A stretch of DNA of 64,000 nt, taken from the NCBI GenBank assembly GCA_029959085.1, contig JARWIR010000010.1:35642731-35706730 (forward strand), given 5' to 3'. The position numbers and the translations under genes were made by a program. Below are positions 1 to 11,491 of this stretch, in pieces (the first letter of the stretch is position 1; every line of letters starts with the position of its first letter). The notes under the pieces were generated by a model. It saw only the letters and a program-made list of their open reading frames with translations. It searched no databases and had not been told where the DNA came from. The DNA comes from Nemophila menziesii. Taxonomy: Eukaryota > Streptophyta > Magnoliopsida > Boraginales > Hydrophyllaceae.

Positions 1-1
1 A

Positions 2-1699
2 GTTACAAGAAGGAAGATTGCGAAAAATCAGCGGCTTAGGAATAGGATAGGTGATTGGGTTGAGGAGGAGAAAGCTTTGGGTGCACTTGTCCGTGAGTTT
101 TTCGTGGAGTTATATTCGGAACCTAGTAGCTTTCACGGCCCGTTTGCCCTACCCCATGGTAGTAGCCTGGATGAGGAGGAGAGAACGCTATTGGCTGAGG
201 ATTTTACAGACGAAGAAATCTGGGTTGCAGTATTCCAATCGAACCCAGGTAAGGCGCCTGCCCTTGATGGGATTTCGGTTTCTTTTTACCAGAAGTGCTG
301 GGATACAGTTGGCATAGACGTTTGTAAAATGGTGAGGGATTCGATCCGAAATGGGAAGTTGGCTGCTAATCTGAATGGGTCATTGATTCACTTAATTCCA
401 AAGGTACCGGATCCGGATAAGGTTGGTCAGCTTCGCCCTATTAGTCTCATTAATGTTCCGGTTAAGTTCATTATGAAGGCTATGGTTAATCGGGTCAGAC
501 CCCTGTTAGCGGAGAAGATAGGACCGAATCAAAGTAGCTTCTTGCCCGGCCGTTCGACTATTGACAATATCGTGTTGGTTCAAGAAATCGATCATAGAAT
601 GCAAAAATTAACTTCGAAGAGGGGCTTTATGGCGATTAAGATAGACCTTGCGAAAGCGTATGATAAGCTGAGTTGGCGTTTTATTGAGGATACTTTGCTT
701 TATTTTGGGTTTCCATCCTCTTGGGTGCAACTTATTATGTCTTCGATGCGTACAAATACAATACGAGTACTTTGGAATGGGGAGCAGCTTGAGGAGTTCA
801 CGCCTCAGCGAGGAATACGTCAGGGAGATCCTCTTGCACCCTATATTTTTGTTTTATGTATGGAAAGACTTTCTATTCTTATACAGGGGCTTTGTGAGGG
901 TGGGGAGTGGTCACCTATCCACATCCATCAGCAGGGGCCGCCTATCTCACATGTGTTTTTTGCAGATGATTTACTTCTGTTTGCTGAGGCGAACATGGTA
1001 CAAGTGAAGTTGGTCAAAGAGGTCCTTCGGGTGTTTTGTGAAGAAGCAGGTCAGACAGTTAGTGAGGAGAAGTCGTTGATTTATTTTTCGGCTAATGTTC
1101 CTGATGATAAAGCAGAGGAAATCGCGGGCTCAAGTGGTTTTACGCTTAGTGATACAATTGGGGTTTATCTTGGAACGCCTATTAGATCACAACGCCTCCC
1201 GAGAGGCTTCTTTAGGAGTGTTACGGCAAAGATGAGGAATAAGCTACCAAATTGGATGAGCCGTAATCTATCGCTAGCTGGTCGTGTTACTTTGGCTCAG
1301 TCGGTTCTAATGGCAATTCCTACGTATATTATGCAGACTATGAGACTTCCAGTGTATGTATGTGATGAAATTGATAGGATTATTCGTGACTTTATATGGG
1401 GGTCATCTAGTGAAGGCAGAAAGATTCATTGGCTAGCGTGGGATGTCTTGTGTAGACCCAAGAGTAATGGAGGGTTAGGCCTTCGAAAAGCAAAAGAATA
1501 TAACAAGGCGCTTCTAGCAAAACTTAGTTGGAGGGTGTTGAACAATGAACCCGCGTTGTGGGTAAGAGTTTTAAAGCACAAATACTTTAGAGAGGGATTT
1601 TGGGAGCGTGGGATTAAGCCGGCTGATTCACGAATTTGCAAAAATATTTTATTTGGCAAGGAGGTGTTAGAAGGCGGGGTTAGTATGGTGGAAAATTGA
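2..1699 (+). pseudogene. LINE reverse transcriptase ORF fragment
   Basis: Reverse transcriptase of a LINE ORF2. The finger motif 'NPGKAPALDGIS' is near base 245, 'LRPISLINVPVKFI' near 428, the palm 'IKIDLAKAYDKLSW' near 638, 'GIRQGDPLAPYIF' near 810 and the catalytic 'FFADD' near 957-971. The thumb and connection region runs to 'LLAKLSWRVLNNEPALWVRVLKHKY'. It ends at a TGA at 1697-1699. Just before this stop the sequence jumps from 'GKEVLEGG' to the 'WDLTPSGLFSVKTGYG' segment, where related LINEs normally carry roughly 150 more residues, so an internal deletion is inferred there. No start codon is assigned because the frame continues off the left edge. Confidence 0.88.
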
Positions 1700-3096
1700 G
1701 AGGAAGGGACTTTCAAGTGGGATCTAACTCCCTCGGGATTGTTCTCGGTTAAAACAGGCTATGGGAAGATTACATCAGTGGAAGGGGAGGTTGATTTTAA
1801 TTGGGGTTTAATCTGGGCCTTGAAATGTCCCCAAAAGGTGAAGGTGCTCCTTTGGAGGGCGGTGTGGGACAGGCTCCCTACGGGGAAGAACCTTGAGTCC
1901 AGGGGCGTGGTGGCTGATTCGAGATGCCGTAGTTGCGGGGTGGAGGAAGAATCTGCAGGTCATTTACTGTTTAATTGCAATTTTTATACTAACTTGGTCT
2001 TTGAGTGCACAGGTGGTAATATAGGGTCTTCAAGAGGGGTGCAGCAGGTTCGTGGGTCCTTGGAACGGTTCGGGGCAGCTGGAGGGACTTGGAGGGAGGC
2101 TCGGGAGCAACAGCAGGAGGAGGCTGAGCAGCAGCATCTCACCTTCACGCGGCGGCAGCAGCAGGTCGGGAACTCTAGAGGTCTTCAACAGCACAGCTTG
2201 GAGTCCGGAACAGTAGTTTCACAGCGGAACTCGGGAACTGATGCAGAAGAATCACAGCGCACCTCCGGGACTATTTCACTACAGCAGGGGGTGCAAAATT
2301 TCGAAACTCCAGGACAGCATTCGAGGTTGTTCTACTGTCAAAAGTGGAAGGAATTGCTATCCTGTAAGAAATTAGTAAATGGAGCTGAATTGAGGCTTGT
2401 TGTGGCGGCTTTAGTTTGGCAAATTTGGGTTACGCGTAATACGATGATCTTTGAACCTTCGGTTAGAACTAAATCGAAGAATGAGTTGAAGGCCATTATT
2501 TTCAACTCGGTTAATGACTATTTAAGAGCATGGGGGCGTGAGAGAGATGGGGGGCTAGTTGTGTTTTCAAAGTGTGTACTAGTTAAGTGGAATAAGCCGG
2601 AGTTTGGGGTAAAATTGAATATTGATGGAGCCTTTGACTCGCAAAGGTTAAAAGGCGGAGTGGGGGGCCTCTTCAGAAATGCAAGAGGGGATTATTTGGA
2701 GGGCTTTGCTGGTAATTGTATAGCACGGAATTCGTTGGAGGCGGAAGCTAGTGCACTTCAGTTTGGGTTGGAGCAAGCAGTTAGGCGGGGGTATAAATCG
2801 TTAGTGGTTGAGATAGACTCGAGTGATTTGTACGCGCTAGTGAAGGGCGGTACGAATTCAAAAGCTTTCTCAAGTGTATTATACGCCAATGTTGCATCAT
2901 TTTATCCAGGAACACACAATACGAGCTAATTTGGAATTACCGTGAAGCAAATAGGAGCGCGGATTGGTTGGCGAAATTTGGATTAGCATGTGAGGATGGT
3001 CCGGTTACTTATCATGATCCTCCGGATGGACTGTGGCGACTCTTAGCGAAAGATCGTTACGGTTGGGCATTGCCTAGATTAACATTAGCTAATTAA
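1700..3096 (+). pseudogene. LINE zf-RVT plus RNase H-like C-terminal region
   Basis: Continues in the same frame after the TGA. zf-RVT spans about 1740-1990 ('LKCPQKVKVLLWRAVWDRLP', then 'CRSCGVEEESAGHLLFNC'). A Gln-rich linker of about 100 residues follows (about 2020-2320), which is unusual for this position. An RNase H-like domain starts near 2600 ('KLNIDGAFDSQ', 'EAEASALQFGL', 'VVEIDSSDLY'), with the expected Asp, Glu and Asp residues visible. The frame is lost around 2890-2930. The last part ('NYREANRSADWLAKFG') reads in another frame and stops at TAA 3094-3096. The Gln-rich linker could be an inserted repeat or a lineage trait. Confidence 0.85.
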
Positions 3097-3144
3097 TTGT
3101 TTTGGGAGTTTAACTCCTCGGTCTGTTAGACCTCCTCTGTAACA

Positions 3145-3440
3145 AAAAAAAAAACTCGAACTTATATATTCCTGGAATACACAAAACTTGATTTTGTTTG
3201 TTCCAATTTTGTGTATTCCTGGACACACAAATCTCAAACTTGTGTATTCTTTGAACGCATAAATTTTATATTTGTATATTCACGGATCACATTAAACTCA
3301 AATTTGTGTAGTCATGGAACACATAAAACTCGAATTTATGTATTCCTGGAACACAAAATACTTTATTTTGGTTGTTCCAATTTTGTGTATTCCTGCAACA
3401 CACAAATCTCAAAATTGCGTATTCATGGAACACATTAAAA
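3145..3440. repeat. Degenerate minisatellite directly downstream of LINE 1
   Basis: About seven imperfect copies of a unit of about 40 bp built on 'GTGTATTCCTGGAACACA' followed by 'AAACTCGAA' variants. The array begins immediately after the poly(A) tract of the LINE. The small open frame over it has the low-complexity look of a translated repeat and is not called as a gene. Confidence 0.75.
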
Positions 3441-4130
3441 AAAATCTGGGAAAAAATTCGAAAAAAAATTAAAAAAAAAAGAATTCCGAAAAAAATGAAA
3501 AAGAAAATAAATAAATAAATATTATTATAATAAATAGTGAAGATATAAGTATTAAACTGTCTATATAATTAAAGTAATTAATTAATAGGTTTATGGGTAT
3601 TTTTGTAATCTTTCAATTTTTTGTCCTTAAGTGGGAATTAAGTTGAAGTTGTAATTAATTAAAAATTCTTACGCTCTTTGTGTAATTAACTGGGTGTTGT
3701 CCTATTTTTTTATTCTTATATATGTGTGGTATTAAATAAAAGAGAAAAGAAATAAATAATTAATTAAAAAATCTATTTTATTAATATTTAAAATTTCTCT
3801 ATAAAGGTGATATATGAGTGAAGTTAAAAAAATGATATACATCTTTACTCATAAAAAAGTTATTTTGATTAAAGAAAATAATTTTGGGAAAATGAGATAT
3901 AGGATATTGAGACAAGATTTTTGTCCTATAAGAAATGGTGGGAATCTTATTTCTTTAAAGAGGTTTCAAAGATTACCTTTAAAGAGGTTTCAAAGATTAC
4001 CAAACAATAAATTACACTTATGTAATCCAAAAAACACTAAAAGACCAAAAAAAATAGTTGAGCGTTGACACTGTTCATTTCCGACGACTACCCACCGACC
4101 ACCGCCTCCACCAGTGGTGTACTCATTGAT
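3441..4130. other. AT-rich spacer without recognisable gene
   Basis: A/T homopolymer-rich sequence. The only structure seen is a perfect 24-bp tandem duplication around 3953-4001 (unit contains 'AAAGAGGTTTCAAAGATTAC'). The short ORF over it (3814-4068) is low-complexity and not supported. Confidence 0.5.
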
Positions 4131-4400
4131 TTTACAGAGTACTCCGATCGGAAAAAGTATAGAGTATTGGAAAAAAGTATAAAGTATCGGAAAAAAGTAA
4201 ATGGTATTGGAAAAAGGTATAGAGTATCGTAAAAAAACAAAGAGTAACGGAAAAAATATAGAGTATCGGATAAAAATATAGAGTATCGATATTAAAACAT
4301 TGAGTATCTGGAAAATTTATGAGTACTCCGACAAAAAACATAGAGTAATATTCAAAAAATACAGAGTATTCAAGAAAAATGATGAGTACTCATTAAAAAA
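4130..4400. repeat. Tandem repeat, about 20-bp unit
   Basis: About a dozen imperfect copies of 'AGAGTATCGGAAAAAAGTAT', decaying toward both ends ('GAGTACTC' variants flank the array). No coding potential is apparent. Confidence 0.8.
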
Positions 4401-5829
4401 TACACGGTAATCTCCAAGCAATTATACTTTATCAAATTTTTAAACATTAAACCCTAATTTTCTAAGAATAAGAAAAATAAAAAAATAAAATAACCTATAC
4501 TACTACCTGCTCGACAAGGGAAAAGAAAAAAAACCAAAAGCTTCGCTTCGCTTCGGCGTATTACGTCCAAAAAAAATAAAGAAAAAAGAAACTACAAAAA
4601 TCCAGTCGAGAACTCAAAAATACGGCGAACGACGAGCATCAGTTGACCAACACACCACATGCGATCCAACTCCGAACTAGAAGAACGCAGAGCTCCTTCA
4701 AATCTTCGGTCATAACTTCAAAAATAATGGCATCGTTTCATTTACTGAGTAATGAGAAAAAGGGAGCCATGGCCAGAGCTGCTTCGCGAACGGCACAAAG
4801 AAGCCGGCACCATTTCCCGTTGCACTAGCAGATGTGCAAATCTCGAAAGAGGTCATTAACGAATGGCACAGCGAAGCCGACGCCATGGCAGAGTTACTCG
4901 AGGTTCTCTATCAAAGATCTACTTCTCAGGGCTTTCCGTAACAACTGCAGTGTTCTCAGGTGAGGCTATGACATCCGTTAATGGCTCTATGACAACGATA
5001 GCTCTCGGATCTCGAACGAACAGCTGAAAACATGAAGCTCGCCTGAACTCTGCCACGAAAAAGAAAGGTACTGGCCATGGACTCCATCGACTACTTCTTC
5101 AGTGGTACTGCTGGATCTCCGGCTATTAAGCTCCTGAACGAAGTTGAGAAAGGCTTCCATGAATTTAGTTGAGCTTTGAACGGGTCTTAGATCTCGACGG
5201 CGAGCTGTAAACCACCTCGAACGGCGACGGTTTCCTTGTGAAGCAGCAGTTTGATGTTATTTAGCCATGGAATGATAAGAGACTAGATATTAATTAGGCT
5301 TTCATGGATGACTAAGCTTTTACATGAGAAAAAAGAGGAAGATATGGAAAGAGAGTGGAGAGAGAGAGAGAGAGATAATAATTGGGTTTAAATAATTTTT
5401 GAATAATTTAGTATATACAGGAAATAAAAAAACATAAAGGGGTAAAAATGTAATTGGGTTTTTGAATTATAGTGTAAGATCTTATTTGGGGTCTTTTGTA
5501 AGAAGAGAAGGTAAGTCGAGTTGGGAAATGATCTAGGGGTGTTTTCAAGACCCGTTGGATAAAAATCTCTTTATTAATTGTAAAAATTTATAATTCGATA
5601 AATTTTTTGGTCAAAAATAATTAAAACAATGTTATAAAATTTAAAATTTGTTATAATAATTTTTTTGTCATTATCCTATAAAAATTTATAAGAATTAAAT
5701 AGATAACTTCCCTTTAGGTAAAGTGTTAATAGAATTTAGTGATTTAGTGTTAATAGTATTTAGCATGTCAAGACAAGAATAGATCGTGGTTTAGCTACTT
5801 ATGAATAGTTGGAGAAATTTCCCCGATCT
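4401..5829. other. Intergenic region with a GC-richer unrecognised island
   Basis: 4500-5300 has higher GC and looks genic in composition (for example 'GCTTCGCTTCGCTTCGGCG' near 4541), but all six frames are broken and no family was recognised. It may be a decayed gene 5' end or exon remnants. A (GA)n tract lies near 5358-5373. From 5390 onward the sequence is AT-rich spacer. Confidence 0.35.
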
Positions 5830-6115
5830 CAAATTTTTATTCCTCCAGCAATAGGGTCGGATCACTCACCCCTTCTCCTCCATTTCGATATTAATATGAG
5901 AATTGGTAGGAAACACTTTAAATTCGAAACTAGATGGTTAGAAAATGAAGAATGTAGATAAGTTATATATAAAAGTTGGAGACCCCCGAATGATAACATT
6001 CACATCCCTAATTTTATAAAAAAAGGATTATACTAAGAAAGAGCTAGTTAATTGGAGTTCAAAAAATTTCAAAAACCACGAAAAAACAATTAAAAAACCA
6101 CTGGACAAACTTATT

Positions 6116-7440
6116 ATGATTAATAAAAATAAAGGGAATAAAGATACTTCTAGGGAAGAAAACGAGATAAAAGAACTCATTAAAATAGAATATAGTAGAG
6201 AGGAAAAATATTGGAGTGACAGAGCTAGGCAAAATTGGCTTATTTATGGGGATAAAAACACTAAATTTTTTCATTTAGCAACAATTCAGCGAAGAATACT
6301 AAATCGCATTACAAGGATTAGGAATACATATGGAATTTGGAATGAGGATACCGTGGATATTAAAAACTGTTTCCAAAACTTCTACAAATAATTGTTCAAA
6401 GAAAATATAGAAATTGAAGAGAATATGAGAAAAGCGAATGAATATATAAAACCACGGGTCACAGAAGATATGAATAAATAATTAACAAAAAAACCAACTT
6501 TAGAAGAAGGAGAAAAAGCAGTTATAGAATTATCCGCGTCAAAAGCTCCTGGATCAGACGGTTTGAACGGTAAGTTTTACAAAGAATTATGGGACATTAT
6601 CAAACAGGATGTTTTCAAAATTATCGAGGATTTTTTCGAGAAAACCTGCTCAGTGGAAAGAATTAATGATACACTTGTTACCCAAGAAAATTTAGGGGAT
6701 TTTAGACCTATATCTTGTGTGAATTTCATTTATAAAATTATAACAAAAAATTTGTTTAAAAGATTAAGAAATATTATGAACAAAATAGTCTCTCCGACAC
6801 AAGCAGCATTTATCAAAGGACGTGCTATCCAAGATAATATTATCATTGCACAAGAAATTTTGTTCTTTATGAGCAGGAAAAGGAAAAACAAGAAACACAT
6901 GGCAGCTATTAAAATTGATATGACAAAAGCATATGACCAGGTAAGATGGGACTTTTTATTTCTAGTTCTGGAAAAATTAGGTTTTGATGATACTTTGATC
7001 AATTGGATTAAGAATTGTGTTACTACGGCCTCCTTTAACATTAATCTAAACGGAGAAAGGCTTGATAATTTTAAACCAGGTAGAGGTCTACGATAAGGGG
7101 ACCCATTATCTCCCTTTCTTTTTTCAATTCTGACAGAATCTCTTATTGGTATTATTGATCACTATGTCGATAGTGGTTTAATTAAAGGAATTCAAATAAA
7201 TCGTAATTGTCCGAGTATTTCTCATTTACTGTTTGCAGATGACTCTCTATTTTTTATTATTTAGAGGATACGGATATTACTCATTTTAAAGAATGTCTAG
7301 ACCTTTATTGTCTTGGTTCGGGACAAAAAGTTAACTTTCATAAATCAGCCATTTTATTTAGTAAAGAAACCCCTCCAGGAATTAAAGATTTGGTCAAAAA
7401 AAATTTAAATATTCAAGAAACAAACGATTTAGGATACTAG
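6116..7440 (+). pseudogene. LINE 2 reverse transcriptase, multiple stops
   Basis: RT motifs are readable but broken by stops. 'SASKAPGSDGLNGKFY' is near 6535-6580, 'LGDFRPISCVNFIYKI' near 6692, 'AAFIKGRAIQDNIIIAQE' near 6805, 'IKIDMTKAYDQVRWDF' near 6910, 'RGLR*GDPLSPFLFS' near 7081 with an in-frame stop, and 'HLLFADDSLFF' near 7223 holding the catalytic Asp pair. Stops within conserved motifs rule out function. Confidence 0.85.
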
Positions 7441-7609
7441 TTAGGGATTCCCTTGTGCCATAAAAGATCAAAAATTGAGTCACTGGAATGGATAGCAAAA
7501 AAAGTATTCAAAAATACGGAAGGTTGGAAAGCAAAACTACTATCGGAAGGAGGCAAAGAAGTGTTAATCAAAGCAATTATGCAGGCCATCCCTAATTACT
7601 ATATGTCTA

Positions 7610-7869
7610 GGTCTTGTTTGGTTTGTGAAAACATTTTCTGTTTTTGTTTTCAAAATATATTTTCAAAAAATGATTTTCGAATTCTTTTCAAAATTTTCAG
7701 AAAATATGGAAAACGTCGATTTCACGTTCTCCAATATAGCACTGTTTTCATTAAATTTTCCAGAAAATTGTTTTCATTTTCTGTAGCCAAACACATTTTT
7801 ATTAGTATTTTCAAAAATATAAAAAATGAAAAAAAAAACACCTATTATTTTCACGAACCAAACAGGGCC
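7610..7869. mobile_element. Tourist-like MITE (PIF/Harbinger type) nested in LINE 2
   Basis: A 260-bp element with terminal inverted repeats: left end GGTCTTGTTTGG, right end the reverse complement of GGCCCTGTTTGG, and the pairing continues into GTTTGTGAAAA / GTTCGTGAAAA. A 3-bp direct repeat CTA flanks it (7607-7609 and 7870-7872), as expected for PIF/Harbinger MITEs. It interrupts the LINE coding frame between 'QAIPNYYMS' and 'FYNKLISAISNFWWN', so it arrived after the LINE. The interior is rich in TTTTC and has no ORF of its own. Confidence 0.8.
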
Positions 7870-9537
7870 CTATTTTTTTTTCCAATTTCTTTCTATAATA
7901 AATTAATTTCCGCCATTTCTAATTTTTGGTGGAACTCAGATGAGAAAAACAGGATTCATTGGGTTGTTTGGGAAAGGATAGCGGTCAGCAAGCTTTTGGG
8001 AGGGCTTGGTTTTAAGGATTTTAAGAAAATGAATACAGTTTTACTGGCAACACAGGTTTGGATATTGATGAATAGTCCGGATAATCTAGTTGTTAAACTG
8101 TTGAAAGGTATCTACTATAATAAATCTGATATTATGACTTGTAAACTTAAACAAAGTAGGACATGGAGTTGGGCGAGTCTAATAGAAGGCAGGGATTTTA
8201 TTAAAAAACACGGAATCAAAATCATAGGGAATGGAAGAGATACAGATATTGGAATGAGAGATGGATTGATATAGATAAACCAAAAAGGGTTACGATAACT
8301 AGAGTTAACGAACTTATGAAACAATGATCTACCGAACGGGATCTAGAAATTCTGGATAACATATTCCCGGAACCAATTATTCCCTTAATAAAGAAAATCA
8401 GATTTACTAATAACGATACAAAGGACAAATTTGTGTGGCCATACTCGAAAGACGAAACATTTGATACAAAAACGGGATACAAAGTAATAACGGAAGATTA
8501 AATAGTCAACAAGCTCACAATAGCAGAATCAATATCAACGCATGATTCTCTTATTTGGAAGACAGACTGAAGATCTAACATACCAAAAAGAATAAAATTA
8601 TTTATAGGGAGAATAGTAAACAACGCAATTCCTACAAGAGGAAATTTATATAAGAGAATATGCACAGATTCAACTAATTGCCTTTGGTGCAATCACCCTA
8701 AAGAAGATGATGAACATTTACTACTGCATTTTAACATGTGTAAAGACATTTGGGAAGGCTCTCCTCTTCAAATTAAAATTCAAGACAACTTTAAAGAAAA
8801 GTTTGAGGATTGGATCCTTAAGATAATCCAAAGCTTTGTTGAGGGTGGATGGGAGGAAAACGTGGTTAGAGATTTCATCATGATAAATCTTTGGACTATC
8901 TGGAAAGGGAAGATGAAAGCGGTGCACGAAGGTACAAAAGTCTACGGAACGGGAGTCAATTTAGCAACAAAAAACTAATGCAAGAAATCCACGGAAAAGA
9001 CTGGAGTAAAAAAGACTACAAAGGATTCCAAAAACAAAGAGTTGGAGAAGATGAGACATCATCAACGGACCCGAAATCGCATTATTTTGTGATGCATCTC
9101 TCTCAAATAAATGGGATCCTTCAGGAATAGCAGTGGTTGGGGTCAACAACAACATAAACTCCTCTTTCACGTATAGCTTTGACTTGGACTGCAAATCGGC
9201 CTTAGAAGGTGAAGCACACGCGATACTGAAAGCGACAGAACTTTGCGCTGAATTTCCAGGGAAAGAGAAAGTTGTTTATTCAGATAACCTTGAGATTATT
9301 GAAGGTACAAAGCAGGTGTATGCCACACGTTGGAATATCCAACCTATTCTTCGTAAGATTATCCACAAAGCTGGAGAGATTGGGGAAGTTTCTTTTCGCC
9401 ACATCAAACGGAGACTCAACAGCAGAGCGGATAAAATTGCAAAGGAAGCTAGACACGGGGCAACTATTAAGCGTCAAGCGACTTTAAGTCTTTTCGACGT
9501 CTCGACTAGGTTTAGTAAATTAGAAATAGGTTGATCG
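7870..9537 (+). pseudogene. LINE 2 connection, zf-RVT and RNase H region
   Basis: After the MITE the LINE continues with 'ISNFWWNSDEKNRIHWVVWERI' split over several frames. zf-RVT follows ('PKRIKLFIGRIVNNAIPTRG', 'CLWCNHPKEDDEHLLLHFN', about 8575-8735). The RNase H domain runs from about 9080 ('DASLSNKWDPSG') through 'SALEGEAHAILKA' and 'VVYSDNLEIIEG' to 'NSRADKIAKEARHG'. The acidic residues expected of an RNase H active site (D, E, D, D) are all visible, so this last domain is the best-preserved part although the rest is broken. Confidence 0.82.
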
Positions 9538-9600
9538 GTTTTGTTTTGATTTTCTGGTGCTTAGGCACCTTTCTTTGTCCAAAAGAAAAGATCAGGAAGA

Positions 9601-11491
9601 AAAACAACTTGGATATATGTGCAAATAAACAAAAAATAAAATCATAACTTATATTTTTAAAAATCATATCTGAATCATCATGTTTTATTTTTTCTATAAA
9701 TATATTTAAAAAAACAAACAAGATCACAAATACATAAAAGATCTTCAAAATATATATAAAAACTTGTGTTGCTCTTCAGTTGAATAGAAATTTGTTACTT
9801 AATTTGTCGAATTTAATATTTTGATCTTTGTTTACAACGCCACTTCACAAACCTGTGAAACATTATCTTGTGTAATCATAACTTAAGGACCTGAATACAT
9901 TTAGTACTCAATCAACCACTTCACATACCCATCAGATCATCTGTCAAAACTACACCTACACAAAGATACGCATTTCTCTTTTTTCTAGTTTAAAGAACAT
10001 CACACTTCAATTCTAGAACAAGAAAAAACATAGGATGAATATTTGAAACTACACTACATTAACAATATACTCCTTTATACTCCTTGATGAACATATATAA
10101 TTAAGTGGCTTGCAAATAAATTATTGAATATCACAATTTTGACTTGAAATTGCTTTGCAAACTCTTCTTGAAGATCTCAATTTGAAAAATTGAATTTTGT
10201 GTAGAGACAAGCACTTTAGCTAATTTTAAAAATTATATCTATAGTAAGAGAAGTCTCTGCGAATATGTCCATGTGTCCCAAAATTATTGGCTAGACCTTC
10301 AAGCTCGTAGGTTCAATAATTATTCTAACGAAGGTTCGGTTCTTCAACGGCTAGCTTTTGTTTTTACTATTCAATGTCGGAGTTACTCTAATGCATCCTC
10401 GAGGGGATACATAAACATAATTCGTATGAATAATATTTTTGTTAACTTAGTGGTGCAGTGAATATAGTTTTCACATTTATCAATAATTTTAAGCTTATAA
10501 TCTTGTTTAGCAAAAGGTGCAAGTCCCCACTATTTCATCTTGGTTCCATAGTGGTGATCAAATCATTGTAATAACTCTAGAAACTCTTTAAAGTATTGTA
10601 AAGGAATTTTTAGTTTCGGAAAGGAATAATACTTGCGGTTGATCTTTCGCACAAATATCAACAAGGGTCTAGAATTGTGCCAATACGTTAACTGATCTAG
10701 GTTGTTTGTATAATTTGTAGACAAGGGATTGAAGTAGAGAAATCCTGCAAACCTTTTTGTTGATGCCCGTTGAGCTCTGATGATACAAATCCTGACCTGG
10801 TATATCTTTTTCATTATCTTATCTTACATCTTCTCTCTCGAATTTGTTTGTGTTCTTCTCTTTAAGTTCGAAAGAAAGTAAAAATAGAGTTTTGATGACA
10901 GTATGGTGGAAAAAACACTTTGGAGGAAAATGCTTACATGTTTTCAGAAGAAGGTAAAAGATTTGTGAAAAAGAGAATAAAAATTCTGAAATGTTTTCCA
11001 AAACAGAGGAATTTTGGGAAACAAGGTAGAGAATTTCATACACATCTTAGCCTATTTCAGATTAAAAATTTTGATTTACAAGGCGACAATTGATATAAAT
11101 AACTACTCCAAAAGATCAAAGTATTTCAATCCCTATCCTACAAACTTTTAATTTTTAGGTAATTAGGCAGCTAGAAAACTTTAGGGGTGTACTAAAAGTA
11201 TAACAAAAACTCACTCTCGAGACTGAAAAGCAAACACATTTATAATCAAGTGTAAGTTATTGTATTCATCAATACACAACAAATTATCTCAACTAAAAAC
11301 CTTCCCAAGTCACAACAAATAGAACAAAAATACACAAATCTTCAAGCAAAAACAAAATCTAAACAAAACCTTTTATACGATGCATACATACACACATACA
11401 CATCGCACTATCACAATAAATATAATATAAAACCTAACATCGAATGTTTTCCCAATTCACACACATTATAACACTATACATCATACCTTAA
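9601..11491. other. Intergenic, AT-rich, no gene recognised
   Basis: Lies between LINE 2 and the 3' end of the SAPS gene. No intact gene was seen. The 10.2-10.8 kb part is moderately structured and contains 'GAGCTCTGATGATACA' near 10767, which resembles a reversed and damaged copia primer-binding site, so an old LTR fragment is possible but not demonstrated. The stretch just before 11492 probably includes the 3' UTR of the SAPS gene. Confidence 0.4.

Larger units (their letters stand above)
1..3152 (+). mobile_element. LINE (non-LTR) retrotransposon 1, 5' cut by window edge
   Basis: The 3' portion of a plant L1-type LINE. In order it shows reverse transcriptase, an RNase-H-linked zinc-binding (zf-RVT) region, an RNase H-like domain, a short 3' UTR and a poly(A) run at about 3142-3152 that marks the 3' end. 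The reading frame is open from base 2, so the endonuclease and 5' part lie left of the window. An in-frame stop, an internal deletion and a frameshift show that it is dead. The GC-richer, G-rich coding strand contrasts with the AT-rich LINE at 5.8-9.6 kb, so this looks like a younger or different LINE lineage. Confidence 0.9.
5830..9600 (+). mobile_element. LINE retrotransposon 2, decayed, with nested MITE
   Basis: An old, AT-rich LINE. From the left: the end of the AP-endonuclease domain ('GSDHSPLLLHFD' near 5850-5890), the endonuclease-RT linker ('FKFETRWLENEE' near 5920), RT 6116-7440 with several stops, the thumb region interrupted by a MITE at 7610-7869, zf-RVT near 8570-8760, and an RNase H domain ending at the stop 9535-9537. 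A short 3' UTR follows (about 9538-9600); no clear poly(A) tail was seen. It is very different in base composition from LINE 1. Confidence 0.85.

Noticed and set aside
4132..4341. 69-aa Phe/Tyr-rich ORF
   Set aside because: It is the translation of the 20-bp tandem repeat on the - strand.
4643..4828. 61-aa ORF in the GC-richer island
   Set aside because: No recognisable domain, no continuation through splicing found, and surrounding frames are broken.
10563..10814. 83-aa - strand ORF near a possible copia primer-binding site
   Set aside because: No copia domain could be read and the putative site is too degraded to call an element.
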